Assembly: GCF_025359345.1 (NCBI RefSeq)
Contig: NZ_JANYGQ010000002.1
Coordinates: 21,948 to 85,947, forward strand
Length of the DNA: 64,000 nt
Source of the DNA: Mucilaginibacter sp.
Lineage (GTDB): Bacteria; Bacteroidota; Bacteroidia; Sphingobacteriales; Sphingobacteriaceae
Reading direction: 5' to 3'
The position numbers were made by a program, and so were the translations under genes. The notes below the pieces were generated by a model. That model was not told the DNA's origin. It saw nothing but the letters and a program-made list of their open reading frames with translations, and did no database searches. Below, piece by piece: positions 39,644-48,023 of this stretch; position 1 is the first letter of the stretch; each line of letters begins with the position of its first letter.

Positions 39644-40882
39644 CTATTTCTCTGTCAGTTCTCCGGCCCTAAACTCCCCCTCACTCTTCGCTATCACAAT
39701 CGTCGCTATCCCATTGCCAATCATATTGGTTATTGCCCGCGCTTCCGACATAAACCTATCCACCCCGAACAATATGGCCACGCCCTCAACTGGTATAATT
39801 TTTAATGCCGCCAATGTTGAGGTAAGTATAATAAACCCTCCACCGGTTACCGCTGCCGCCCCTTTTGATGTAATCATCAGTACGCCTATCAGCATTACTT
39901 GCCGTTCCAGCGATAACGGTACCTTAAATACCTGGGCCAAAAATATCACCGCCATAGAGAGATAAATGGTGGTGCCATCAAGGTTGAATGAATACCCCGT
40001 CGGTATTACCAGCCCGACTACCGATTTTGAGCAGCCGAATTTCTCCATCTTCTCCATCATGCCCGGTAAGGCTGTCTCGGAGGAAGAAGTGCCCAATACC
40101 AACAATATTTCGTCCTTTATAAATTTTAAATATTCCCAAAGGCTGAACTTATATAGGTAGCAGACAACGTTAAGCGCCACAAATATAAAAAGGAACATGG
40201 TGATGTAAACCGAGGCCATCAATAATCCAAGCGGCTGCAGCGTTTTAACGCCATAAGTGCTTATGGTGTAAGCCATCCCCGCAAATGCGCCGATTGGTGC
40301 CAGCCGCATCACCATGTGCATGATATTAAAGAACACTTTTGATATTTTTTCGAATAGGTTGATGACTGTTTGACCGCCTTCGCCCATTTTGCTAAGCCCT
40401 AAGCCGAATAATATGGCAAACAACAGTATCTGTAAAATATCGCCTTTAGCAAATGCATCAAATACGTTTGACGGAATGATGTGGGTTACAAAATCAACCC
40501 AATGCATTTCGGCAGCGGCCTTTTGGAAGCCGGCCAGTTTAACAGCGTCAACTTTGGTGGTGTTTATAAAGTCCGCTCCTGGCTTTACCAGGTTGGCCAC
40601 TATAATACCTATCACCAGGGCAAACGTGCTCACAATTTCAAAATACAACAACGCCTTGCCGCCTACCCTGCCCACCTTTTTCATATCGCTCATTCCGGCA
40701 ATACCCAGCACTATCGTTAAAAATATAATCGGCGCTATCAGCATAGTTATAAGGCTGATAAACATTTTGCTGATGGTTTGAGCGGTAGGTCCGAACGATT
40801 TAAAAAAGAAGCCCGCAATAACACCCAGCAAAATGGCGGCAATCACCTGGAAATTTAGGTTAAGGAGTAGTTTCTTCATCAT
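39644..40882 (-). CDS. Dicarboxylate/amino acid:cation symporter (DAACS, SDF family)
   Basis: 412 residues, eight hydrophobic helices plus two re-entrant loops. Family signatures: LGTSSSETALPGMM (serine-rich hairpin 1), GYSFNLDGT (TM7 NMDGT-like motif, here NLDGT), TSKGAAAVTGGGF (hairpin 2) and FMSEARAITNMIGNGIATIVIAK (TM8, with the substrate-binding Asp replaced in DRFMSEARAITN context by the usual pattern of dicarboxylate members). Imports C4-dicarboxylates or glutamate/aspartate with Na+ or H+. The substrate cannot be fixed from these motifs. Its proximity to sucD is compatible with dicarboxylate use. Confidence 0.88.
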   Translation of the reverse strand: MMKKLLLNLNFQVIAAILLGVIAGFFFKSFGPTAQTISKMFISLITMLIAPIIFLTIVLGIAGMSDMKKVGRVGGKALLYFEIVSTFALVIGIIVANLVKPGADFINTTKVDAVKLAGFQKAAAEMHWVDFVTHIIPSNVFDAFAKGDILQILLFAILFGLGLSKMGEGGQTVINLFEKISKVFFNIMHMVMRLAPIGAFAGMAYTISTYGVKTLQPLGLLMASVYITMFLFIFVALNVVCYLYKFSLWEYLKFIKDEILLVLGTSSSETALPGMMEKMEKFGCSKSVVGLVIPTGYSFNLDGTTIYLSMAVIFLAQVFKVPLSLERQVMLIGVLMITSKGAAAVTGGGFIILTSTLAALKIIPVEGVAILFGVDRFMSEARAITNMIGNGIATIVIAKSEGEFRAGELTEK

Positions 40883-41152
40883 TCAATAATACGAATATTC
40901 GCCGTGTTATGATAATTGCGGAAAAAGTTTGTAGCAGTGTTGATAAAAAATAAGACAGCCTGTTAAATATCAATAATTATTAATTAGATTTGGTTAAGAT
41001 TAAAACCTAATCGACGCCTAAATAACTTTATCACTATGAAAGAAATCAACATTTCTGGCATATCCCAAACTATTTGCAACATAACTAACCAGCGTAATTT
41101 GCCGTCCGTAAATTACAGCCTGCACTTCATTAATATTAATTAACCTAACCTG

Positions 41153-42484
41153 ATGAGAAAAATCAACACCATTGCCTTATTAATTGCCTTTGCGGCCGTC
41201 ATTGTGTACCTGGGTTCTGCATCCTGTGGAAACGGTCCAGGCGGCAACAAAACCAATGTTGCCCATGCTGACTCGGGCCAGGTAAAAACGCCGCTGAGCC
41301 CGGTATTGCCTTTTGACGTAACACTGCCCCCGAAAGGAACAGGAGTGCTCGAAACGACAATACGCAGAAGTTTCGACGTTTTTTCGTGGGATTCGTTCAT
41401 CGCCATGTGCTGGCCGGCGCAAGGCCACGGGGTAATCGGCCAGTTTGGCGATAATGCCACCGTATGGGAAACATGGAAAAAAAATTACGAGGTTTTCCTG
41501 GCTAATGGCCTGCCCCCTGCCCCGTGGGACACCGGGTTGCAAAGCAAGGAAGCAAACCTTTCGCAAACAGGCAAAACCCCGGCCAATATGACTTTCATTT
41601 TCCAACCGTTTATGACAGGCCCGCTCATCGACCAAAATGGCCAATACAACCGCTTTGAAATTGCAATGAACAAGGAAATGTTTGATTACATCGACACGCA
41701 TAAGCTCTACAACATACAAGGCCAGCAGGCTTTTACAGATTCAGTTTTATTCCCCCAAGGCGATAATACCAAGAAAACGTATGGGGCGATAATGGTAAAA
41801 GCGTCGTGGAAAGTACTCGGCAAAGGAGATGACACCTCGCGGTTCCACAAAGTTAAAGCCATCATCCACATCCCGGCGCTGGCATCAAGGGGCATTAGGG
41901 ATAGCAGTTACGAGGCATGGGTTGGCCTGGTAGGCTTACACATTGGCACGAGGACAACCATATCACCGCAATGGATATGGTCGACTTTTGAGCAGGTGGA
42001 TAATGCACCCGACCTTGGCAAAGCAGTAAACGGCAAGCATTATAATTATTACAACGTAGCCGCCGGCGATAAAGCCCTTAATAAAGCTCCTGCTCAGCCC
42101 TGGAACCCCGGCATACCCGGCCAGGTACCAAGCCAGGTGGCACGCCTCACCCCTATAGATACCGGCACACAAGCCCTTAACGACTCCATCCACAAAATAT
42201 TGGTGGCTATTAACCCGCATAGCGTTTGGCAATATTACGAGCTGATTGGAACACAATGGCCCGTGCATCCTACCCAGAGCAATACTGGCGACCCTTTCCC
42301 TGTGTATATGGCAAATGCAACATTAGAAACCTATGACCAGGGCAGTGTAGTAAATGGAAAAATAGTTTACAGCCCCGGCGTTACATCCAGTTGCATCGGC
42401 TGCCATAATGCCTCGGTAACCTGGGCGGGCCGACCGTCGGACTTCACCTATCTTTTAAAATCAGCACAATCTCTAAAAAAATAG
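41153..42484 (+). CDS. c-type cytochrome subunit of a dehydrogenase complex
   Basis: 443 residues. The N-terminal hydrophobic segment ends GSASC (Cys25), a possible but non-ideal lipobox. A large region (about 45-400) has no domain I recognise. Near the C-terminus SSCIGCHNAS gives a single CxxCH heme c site (Cys414, Cys417, His418). Attachment of heme c takes place outside the inner membrane, so the protein must be exported. It is followed by a small subunit and a GMC flavoprotein, so it probably takes electrons from the flavoprotein. Only one heme is visible, fewer than the multi-heme partner of classic FAD-glucose/sorbitol dehydrogenases. Confidence 0.75.
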   Translation: MRKINTIALLIAFAAVIVYLGSASCGNGPGGNKTNVAHADSGQVKTPLSPVLPFDVTLPPKGTGVLETTIRRSFDVFSWDSFIAMCWPAQGHGVIGQFGDNATVWETWKKNYEVFLANGLPPAPWDTGLQSKEANLSQTGKTPANMTFIFQPFMTGPLIDQNGQYNRFEIAMNKEMFDYIDTHKLYNIQGQQAFTDSVLFPQGDNTKKTYGAIMVKASWKVLGKGDDTSRFHKVKAIIHIPALASRGIRDSSYEAWVGLVGLHIGTRTTISPQWIWSTFEQVDNAPDLGKAVNGKHYNYYNVAAGDKALNKAPAQPWNPGIPGQVPSQVARLTPIDTGTQALNDSIHKILVAINPHSVWQYYELIGTQWPVHPTQSNTGDPFPVYMANATLETYDQGSVVNGKIVYSPGVTSSCIGCHNASVTWAGRPSDFTYLLKSAQSLKK

Positions 42485-42512
42485 ACGTTACTCTACCATA
42501 AAACCTATCCAT

Positions 42513-42983
42513 ATGACACTCGATGAATTTGTAAGTCTTTCGGCCGCACTAACCGGCTACCCGGCCGTTACGTTGAAGCCCCAAAACGATACGCAGCAAA
42601 TAGCGGCAACATTATTTGCAGAGCTTAGCCTCGCAAGCAATAATATACCCGCGGCACAACTCAATGAGTTGACGCAGGTATGGAACAGCATATCGGCAAC
42701 GCCGCCACCCGGACTGCCGGCTGCCGTGCAGGAAAAGATAATTGAAAACCTTGCGATAACCCGGCTGGCGCAAAATATCATATATCTGTGGTTTTTTGGT
42801 ACATGGTACGATCTTACTAAAAACCCCAATTCGTTCACATCACCAAATATCGACCATGTTGTTTCGCCGCTGGCGTATACCAACGGCTTGGTTTGGGGCG
42901 AAATGGGCGCGCATCCTATGGGTTACAGCGTAGGCGAGTATGGTTATTGGGCCAATATCCCAACCCTGCCACAGATAAATTAA
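42513..42983 (+). CDS. FAD-dependent sugar-alcohol dehydrogenase small subunit-like
   Basis: 156 residues. MTLDEFVSLSAALTGYPAV fits the FxxLSxxLTG start of the mature small subunits of membrane-bound FAD-sorbitol/gluconate dehydrogenases (FAD-SLDH family, by recollection). A WNSI..PP...A and a C-terminal YTNGLVWGEMGAHPMGYSVGEYGYWAN complete the pattern. In known complexes this subunit carries a Tat signal that exports the catalytic subunit in trans; here no twin-Arg or other signal precedes the family start. Gap to the upstream gene 28 bases, to the downstream gene 39 bases: one operon. Confidence 0.75.
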   Translation: MTLDEFVSLSAALTGYPAVTLKPQNDTQQIAATLFAELSLASNNIPAAQLNELTQVWNSISATPPPGLPAAVQEKIIENLAITRLAQNIIYLWFFGTWYDLTKNPNSFTSPNIDHVVSPLAYTNGLVWGEMGAHPMGYSVGEYGYWANIPTLPQIN

Positions 42984-43022
42984 CCAAGCAAATTACAACC
43001 TAACCTATAAAATATTTAAACC

Positions 43023-44945
43023 ATGGATAATTCAACCAAACAATATGATGCGGTGATAGTGGGCGGCGGCTGGGCCGGGAGCGCGTTGGCATACAGGCTT
43101 GCATCGGCAAATAAAAAGGTGCTGGTACTTGAAGCGGGTATTGCTATTGATGGACTTGTTACCAACCCTGACGAAAACCAATTGATAACAGGTAATCGCG
43201 CCGAATTTATGAACGACTTTTTTATGGCGATGGCCAAAACGCCTGAATCGCCATATGTACAGAATTACAATGCGCCGCGGCCAGCGGTATTAGATATACA
43301 ACCAATTCCGCCGTTTACCCTGGATAACCCTGCGCAACTTCCGGCGGGTGCACCACCTCCGGCCACTATTGATTGTGCCGATCCAAAAGTATCTATAAAA
43401 AACAATGGTTACTTTATCCAGCGCGGCCCTGTGCCCTTTGGCAGTACCTACGAACGGCGGGGCGGCGGTACATCGTGGCACTGGCTGGGCACCTCCCTGC
43501 GTATGCTCCCCAATGATTTTAAATTAAAAACGGTATATAACCAGGCGGTCGACTGGCCCATAGGTTATGAGGATCTCTCTGATTACTATGACCAGGCGGA
43601 GTTTGAAATTGGTGTATCAGCCGATGTCGACGAGCAGCAAATTCATGGTATAACTTTTAGCGAAGGATACGTTTATCCCATGGCTAAAATACCGGCTACC
43701 ATACTTGATAATACTATGGATGCTGGCCTGGCCGGCCAAACTTTCGACGGCAGTTCGTTAAAAGTAACGGGCACCCCCGCGGGGCGAAACGGCGTACCCA
43801 ACCAAATGAAAAACGGCGAGTTTTATGATAATGGCCGCCGCCAGTGCCAGGGTAATACCAATTGCACGCCCATTTGTCCTATACAGGCAAAATACGATGC
43901 TACTGTTACAATGGCCAAAGCCTTGATGACAGGCAATGTTGATATTATTTACCAGGCCGTTGCAACCAATATTACCCTGGATATGACCACAATGGAAGTG
44001 ACCGGTGTGGAGTACAAAACATACGAAACCACCGGCGGCCCCTGTACAGGTACATTTACCGCGACAGGCACAAAATACATAGTTGCCGCCCACGCTATCG
44101 AGGCCGCAAAACTACTGCTGATGTCGAATACGCAAATACCGGCAGGCGTTGCCAATTACAGCGGCCAGGTAGGTAAAAACCTGATGGACCACCCTATGTA
44201 CCTGGGTTGGGGCCTTATGCCAAAGCCGGTATACCCTTTCAGAGGCCCATTGTCGACATCAGGAATTGAAGGCACCCGCGACGGCGCATTCCGCAGTGAG
44301 CGCGCCTCTTTCCGTATAGAAATAGGTAACGAGGGATGGAACTGGCCGGGCGGTGCACCTTATAATCAGGTAATTGATGTGGTAAGCCCTATGCCGCCCG
44401 ACCAATCCGGAACGCCAACAGTGGGAATATTCGGCACTGCGCTAAGGCAAAGTATTCAAAGTAATTTTACACGCCAGTTCCGTATTGGTTTTTTGATTGA
44501 GCAGTTGCCCGATGCAGACAATTGTTATATCGTGCCTTCCAAAACCTGCTTCGACAACCTGGGCGTGCCGCGGCCCGAGATCTACTATGATTTTGACGTT
44601 TACACCATGGAAGGCTTTAAAGCCGCTGCCGCCGCAACCGACTTTATTTTCGATACACTCGGTGTAGAAAATAACACCGGCGTACCAGTTGGGAACGGCG
44701 GTGTTTTTAAATATGAAGGTGTAAAATATTATGCACAGGGCGCCGGTCACGTTATGGGTACGCACCGCATGGGCACTACCGGGGACGACTCAGTAACCGA
44801 TGCAAATATGAAAAGCTGGGACCACGACAACCTGTACATTGTAGGTTGCGGCTCGATGCCTACCACAGCAACGTCAAATCCTACCTTAACCATGACGGCG
44901 CTCGCCTTTAAAGCGGCAGATGCCATATTACAAAGTTTTGCTTAA
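43023..44945 (+). CDS. GMC-type FAD/Fe-S dehydrogenase catalytic subunit
   Basis: 640 residues. The dinucleotide-binding VIVGGGWAGSALAYRLAS (about 11-28) and FEAG-like VLEAG begin the FAD domain. C275-x5-C281-x3-C285-P is the spacing of the 3Fe-4S ligands reported for FAD-glucose dehydrogenase catalytic subunits. The C-terminal GMC part has GHVMGTHRMGTTGDDSVTD, NLYIVGCGSMPTTATSNPTLT. The enzyme would oxidise a sugar or alcohol and pass electrons via FAD and Fe-S to the cytochrome. No signal peptide is present. A strong terminator follows. The substrate is unknown: sorbitol, gluconate and glucose homologues all fit. Confidence 0.85.
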   Translation: MDNSTKQYDAVIVGGGWAGSALAYRLASANKKVLVLEAGIAIDGLVTNPDENQLITGNRAEFMNDFFMAMAKTPESPYVQNYNAPRPAVLDIQPIPPFTLDNPAQLPAGAPPPATIDCADPKVSIKNNGYFIQRGPVPFGSTYERRGGGTSWHWLGTSLRMLPNDFKLKTVYNQAVDWPIGYEDLSDYYDQAEFEIGVSADVDEQQIHGITFSEGYVYPMAKIPATILDNTMDAGLAGQTFDGSSLKVTGTPAGRNGVPNQMKNGEFYDNGRRQCQGNTNCTPICPIQAKYDATVTMAKALMTGNVDIIYQAVATNITLDMTTMEVTGVEYKTYETTGGPCTGTFTATGTKYIVAAHAIEAAKLLLMSNTQIPAGVANYSGQVGKNLMDHPMYLGWGLMPKPVYPFRGPLSTSGIEGTRDGAFRSERASFRIEIGNEGWNWPGGAPYNQVIDVVSPMPPDQSGTPTVGIFGTALRQSIQSNFTRQFRIGFLIEQLPDADNCYIVPSKTCFDNLGVPRPEIYYDFDVYTMEGFKAAAAATDFIFDTLGVENNTGVPVGNGGVFKYEGVKYYAQGAGHVMGTHRMGTTGDDSVTDANMKSWDHDNLYIVGCGSMPTTATSNPTLTMTALAFKAADAILQSFA

Positions 44946-44970
44946 GATGATTTGAGATATGCACATCAAC

Positions 44971-45011
44971 AAAAAGGCCCTGCTCAAAATTTTTGAACAG
45001 GGCCTTTTTTT
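44971..45011. terminator. Bidirectional intrinsic terminator
   Basis: AAAAAGGCCCTG-TTCAAAA-type stem: AAAAAGGCCCTG (44971-44982) pairs with CAGGGCCTTTTTT (44998-45010), flanked by A and T runs. Lies between the convergent GMC gene and lipoprotein gene. Confidence 0.85.
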
Positions 45012-45031
45012 ATGGCTTTGCCAGGGCTTGT

Positions 45032-45817
45032 TTAGCTCGTCGCACCTGTTCGCAGGTCTACATTGTAAGTTTTCCCGTTAATGGTTATGGTAGCTTTATG
45101 GTTCCCTAAAAAGGTAATTGTACCAGTGTAGCTCCAGCTGCCGTTCGAGCCCGTACCCTTGGTTATAAAGGACGCGGAGCCGCTTGTGATATCGCCATCA
45201 TTGTCCGGATCAAGCACTAAATGGGTAAGCACATAGTTAAATGATTTAGTGCCGCTCTTTTTAGCTGTTTTATAGTTATAAGTTCCGCTCGATGCAAGCG
45301 AACCATTCATCGATAATTTTGAATTATCGTTTGTTGGGTCGATAGATGCAACGGTCAGGTTTTCGTTTATTTTAGCGACGATAGAAAATTGCGGTGTTGT
45401 TACCCCTATATTTAAATCATCTTTGGTGGTAAAGCCGGTAACATTATCGTTTGTGCAGCTAAACGCAAAATAAATATGACCCGACACCGACACGGTCGAA
45501 TCAACTCCTACAGTTTCGGTGGCATTTAAAGCGGTGTCAATTACCAACCCGCAAAAAGGATTGCTCATATCATGTAATAAACGGCCCTGAGTGTGCTGTT
45601 TAACGCCGAAACCTGTTGGCGCTTGCAGTCCGCCGGAAAAATCAAGTCCGCCGTAGCCTCCGAAAAGGTCGGCTGTGATGTCGAGCGCCACCTGGCTGGC
45701 AACCTGTGGTGCAGTTAACGCCGGGCCCGAAGCTGCGGCATCTGATTTTTTACAGGCTGTATAAACCACTGCCATACCTGCAAGCAGCATAATAGCAAAT
45801 AGTGCTCTTAATTTCAT
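45032..45817 (-). CDS. Lipoprotein, paralogue A of a tandem pair
   Basis: 261 residues. Lipobox at YTAC with Cys22. No named domain. The C-terminal 50 residues include GSWSYTGTITFLGNHKATITINGKTYNVDLRTGA, nearly the same pattern as in the lipoprotein encoded at 46268 (GAWDYSGTIKFLGNHKAKLTF...). A region with FGGYGGLDF (about 51-59) has a counterpart in SGAYGGASI there. Three Cys beside the lipidated one suggest a disulfide. Likely outer-membrane anchored and beta-rich. Encoded behind the dehydrogenase operon but on the opposite strand. Function unknown. Confidence 0.75.
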   Translation of the reverse strand: MKLRALFAIMLLAGMAVVYTACKKSDAAASGPALTAPQVASQVALDITADLFGGYGGLDFSGGLQAPTGFGVKQHTQGRLLHDMSNPFCGLVIDTALNATETVGVDSTVSVSGHIYFAFSCTNDNVTGFTTKDDLNIGVTTPQFSIVAKINENLTVASIDPTNDNSKLSMNGSLASSGTYNYKTAKKSGTKSFNYVLTHLVLDPDNDGDITSGSASFITKGTGSNGSWSYTGTITFLGNHKATITINGKTYNVDLRTGATS

Positions 45818-46267
45818 TTGGGAGAATTAAAATTGTGATAAAGTAAACATTGAACTTTGTGTTGTAAAGGTCGTTAAAAAATTCTACTCAAACCTTTTCG
45901 ACTTATTTCTTTTTGTCAACACATCCATACAAAACAAAAATGCCGCCATTTCTGATCGTCGAATACTTTTGCTGCATCAAAACGAAAAGCGCCGGGATAC
46001 TGGGAATATTTTCCCTACCCCATTCCCCATTTCTAAAGTTATATAAACGCCTGTTAATTACATCACCATAAAAAAGCCAGCCCCGGCGTTCGCTGAAAGG
46101 ACTTCAAACTCTCAAAATAGGTTGCTGTACTCTGTGCTTTCTTAAATGCTGGTACGATACTGTTAGTCTTTATATCATAAGTTGCCAGGTTCAGCGCAAT
46201 CTGGGCAAATAAAAAAAGCCCTTACCGGAAAACCGGTAAGGGCTTCGATATATTTAATTGAGGTTGA
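45818..46267. other. 450-base gap between paralogous lipoprotein genes
   Basis: Holds the terminator of the upstream lipoprotein gene (46209-46245). On the minus strand, 46061-46206 is an open frame without start codon reading AQIALNLATYDIKTNSIV and ending RTPGLAFLW before TGA; it may be a decayed coding remnant. 45900-46060 shows nothing recognisable. Confidence 0.4.
46209..46245 (-). terminator. Intrinsic terminator of lipoprotein gene B
   Basis: AAGCCCTTACCGG (46216-46228) pairs perfectly over 13 bp with 46233-46245 around AAAA; on the minus strand it is followed by seven or more T. Located 23 bases after the lipoprotein stop. Confidence 0.85.
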
Positions 46268-47041
46268 CTAAGCCGGGGTTACATCACCAGTTAGCAAATC
46301 AATAAGATAAACTTTGCTAAGGAAAGTTAATTTAGCTTTATGGTTACCCAGGAACTTGATGGTACCGCTGTAATCCCATGCACCGGTGCTGGTCTCGCCA
46401 ATTGATTCGAAAGTTGCATCCCCTGCTACTATATCAAAGTTGTCGGCAGCATGAATCTGGCAATCAATAAAGTGGAATATATTGTGAACCGATGATGAAC
46501 TTTTTGGTTTGATTTTGTAATCAAAATCAACATATGATTTCAAACGGCCATTCAAAGTAAAGTTTGAATTGTCGACATTTAAACCGCGTACTTTAAAATC
46601 CTGCACAAGCGCAAAAAAGAAATCGTAGCCGGGGCCTTTGCCTGTCGTCGATAGTGAATCGTACAAGTTGTAACCTGTAGTCCTTTGGTTGTCGCAAAGA
46701 AAGAAATAATTTACTGTACCAACAGTATGCGATTTTATAGAGTCGCCCTGGTTAAACTTAACGTCTAAGCTGTTATCAATATAGAAACCACAGCCTATTG
46801 CCTGAGTTTTTAATTTAGGCGAAGCAGCAGCAATTGCCGATGAAGCACCTACACCATCTTTAATACTGGCGCCACCATAAGCGCCTGATAATGATTGCAC
46901 AAGGTTTTTTGCGATAGCTGCACCAATTGCATCGGTTTTGTTGGTTGTAGCTGCCGGCTTATTTTCTGTTTTTTTACAAGCCGAATAAAATAATGCAACT
47001 ACCATTAGCAATGGCAATGCTTTGCGTAGATTTAGTTTCAT
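46268..47041 (-). CDS. Lipoprotein, paralogue B of a tandem pair
   Basis: 257 residues. Lipobox at YSAC with Cys22, then KKTENKPAATTNKT linker. It shares with the gene at 45032 the length, the Cys-rich middle (IGCGFYIDNSLDVKFNQGDS against CGLVIDTALNATETVGVDS), and the ending GTIKFLGNHKAKLTF..VYLIDLLTGDV. Identity outside these stretches is low, so the duplication is old. Probably surface or periplasm-facing outer-membrane lipoprotein. It has its own intrinsic terminator, so the pair is not necessarily cotranscribed. Function unknown. Confidence 0.75.
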   Translation of the reverse strand: MKLNLRKALPLLMVVALFYSACKKTENKPAATTNKTDAIGAAIAKNLVQSLSGAYGGASIKDGVGASSAIAAASPKLKTQAIGCGFYIDNSLDVKFNQGDSIKSHTVGTVNYFFLCDNQRTTGYNLYDSLSTTGKGPGYDFFFALVQDFKVRGLNVDNSNFTLNGRLKSYVDFDYKIKPKSSSSVHNIFHFIDCQIHAADNFDIVAGDATFESIGETSTGAWDYSGTIKFLGNHKAKLTFLSKVYLIDLLTGDVTPA

Positions 47042-47375
47042 ACCCTTTGTAGATTAGTTTATAATAATTTATCGGAATAAAAATAATCATAAACTCATAA
47101 TATCTATAAATTATTTGTAAAAAAAGTCTTTCAATACTTAATAATTATAACATTTAACCGACAGATAACTAATGTTTTACCATTGGGCAAACGATTAGGA
47201 CAATTGGCAGTTGTGAGGTGAGCAGTTTGAAGTAAAACGCGGTGAGAAACAGAATTGACCGTCAGGAAACCAATGTAAAATACTGTTTATCAGTAGAAAA
47301 CAATAAAAACACCAAAAACCAATTAGACGTGACTGCTGACCTGTAACCAGCTTAAGAAAACACTAAATTTGCAAT
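47042..47375. other. 334-base divergent gap
   Basis: AT-rich. Contains a short family E-like array (about 47203-47235, GGCAGTTGTGAGGTGAGCAG) and an exact TAAATTTG element at 47364-47371. Nothing else recognised. Confidence 0.45.
47364..47371 (+). promoter_or_regulatory. TAAATTTG element 4 bases before a start codon
   Basis: Exact TAnnTTTG; only CAAT separates it from the ATG at 47376, which implies a leaderless or nearly leaderless mRNA. Confidence 0.4.
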
Positions 47376-47837
47376 ATGAGCAGCATCTATAATTTTAAGC
47401 AGGTAAACAATGCGCTGGCCTGCGCCGGGCAACCTACTGAAGCACAGTTAAAGCAACTTGCTGATGAAAATTACCAGGTAGTTATAAACCTGGCGATGCC
47501 AACGGGCAAGTTTGCATTGCCAGGTGAAGAAACTATTGTTGCCGGGCTCGGAATTGAATATATACAAATTCCAGTTGTGTTTGATGACCCGCAATTGAGC
47601 GAGCTGTTAGCCTTTATTAATTATATGGACCAGCACGCAGGTAAAAAAATATTGCTGCACTGTGCAGCAAATTACCGTGCATCGGCATTTACAGGGCTTT
47701 ATCTTTTTAACAAGGGCGAACTGGATACCATGCAAATGCAATCGTTTATTGAAGACGTTTGGCAACCCGACGATATCTGGCAACAATTCATTGATGAAAG
47801 CGTACAATACCTGCAAGAAGTGAAAAGTGGAAATTAA
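47376..47837 (+). CDS. DSP/PTP-like phosphatase family protein
   Basis: 153 residues, single domain. It starts with the NALACAGQPTEAQLKQL and VINLAMP pattern of the DUF442/beta-lactamase-hydrolase-like and bacterial dual-specificity phosphatases. The P-loop is HCAANYRAS: Cys96 and Arg101 separated by four residues (CX4R), as in DUF442 members, whereas classic PTPs have CX5R. No general-acid Asp is certain. Cytoplasmic. Possible substrates include phosphoproteins or small phosphates; activity needs proof. Confidence 0.75.
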   Translation: MSSIYNFKQVNNALACAGQPTEAQLKQLADENYQVVINLAMPTGKFALPGEETIVAGLGIEYIQIPVVFDDPQLSELLAFINYMDQHAGKKILLHCAANYRASAFTGLYLFNKGELDTMQMQSFIEDVWQPDDIWQQFIDESVQYLQEVKSGN

Positions 47838-47892
47838 TTCGGAAGTCGGAATGCCGATTGCGGAATGAAATAACCAGTAACAGCAGCTTTTC

Positions 47893-47963
47893 ATCCGAAC
47901 TTTCGGGCTCTTTTGTCTTTTGGGCTACCGGACTTTTCGGACTTTCGGACTTTTTGGACTTAT
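47893..47963. repeat. Family C array (CGGACTTT-like)
   Basis: CCGGACTTTT, CGGACTTT, CGGACTTTTT, GGACTTATT with 8-9 nt period, preceded by degenerate CGGAAGTCGGAA units from about 47840. Lies in the gap before leuS. Confidence 0.65.
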
Positions 47964-48023
47964 TCACTACCAAACTAATAGGGATTTTCTTAATTTCGCA
48001 GCCTCATATGCGTAACTAATAAA

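Noticed and set aside
41036..41143. 35-codon frame (MKEINISGISQTICNIT...) before the cytochrome gene
   Set aside because: Ends 9 bases before the next ATG, so a leader peptide is thinkable, but there is no motif or coding signal beyond chance.
46061..46206. Protein-like minus-strand reading without start codon
   Set aside because: Reads smoothly (ATYDIKTNSIV..., RTPGLAFLW) but has no start, no recognised family and borders a terminator; kept only as a possible remnant.
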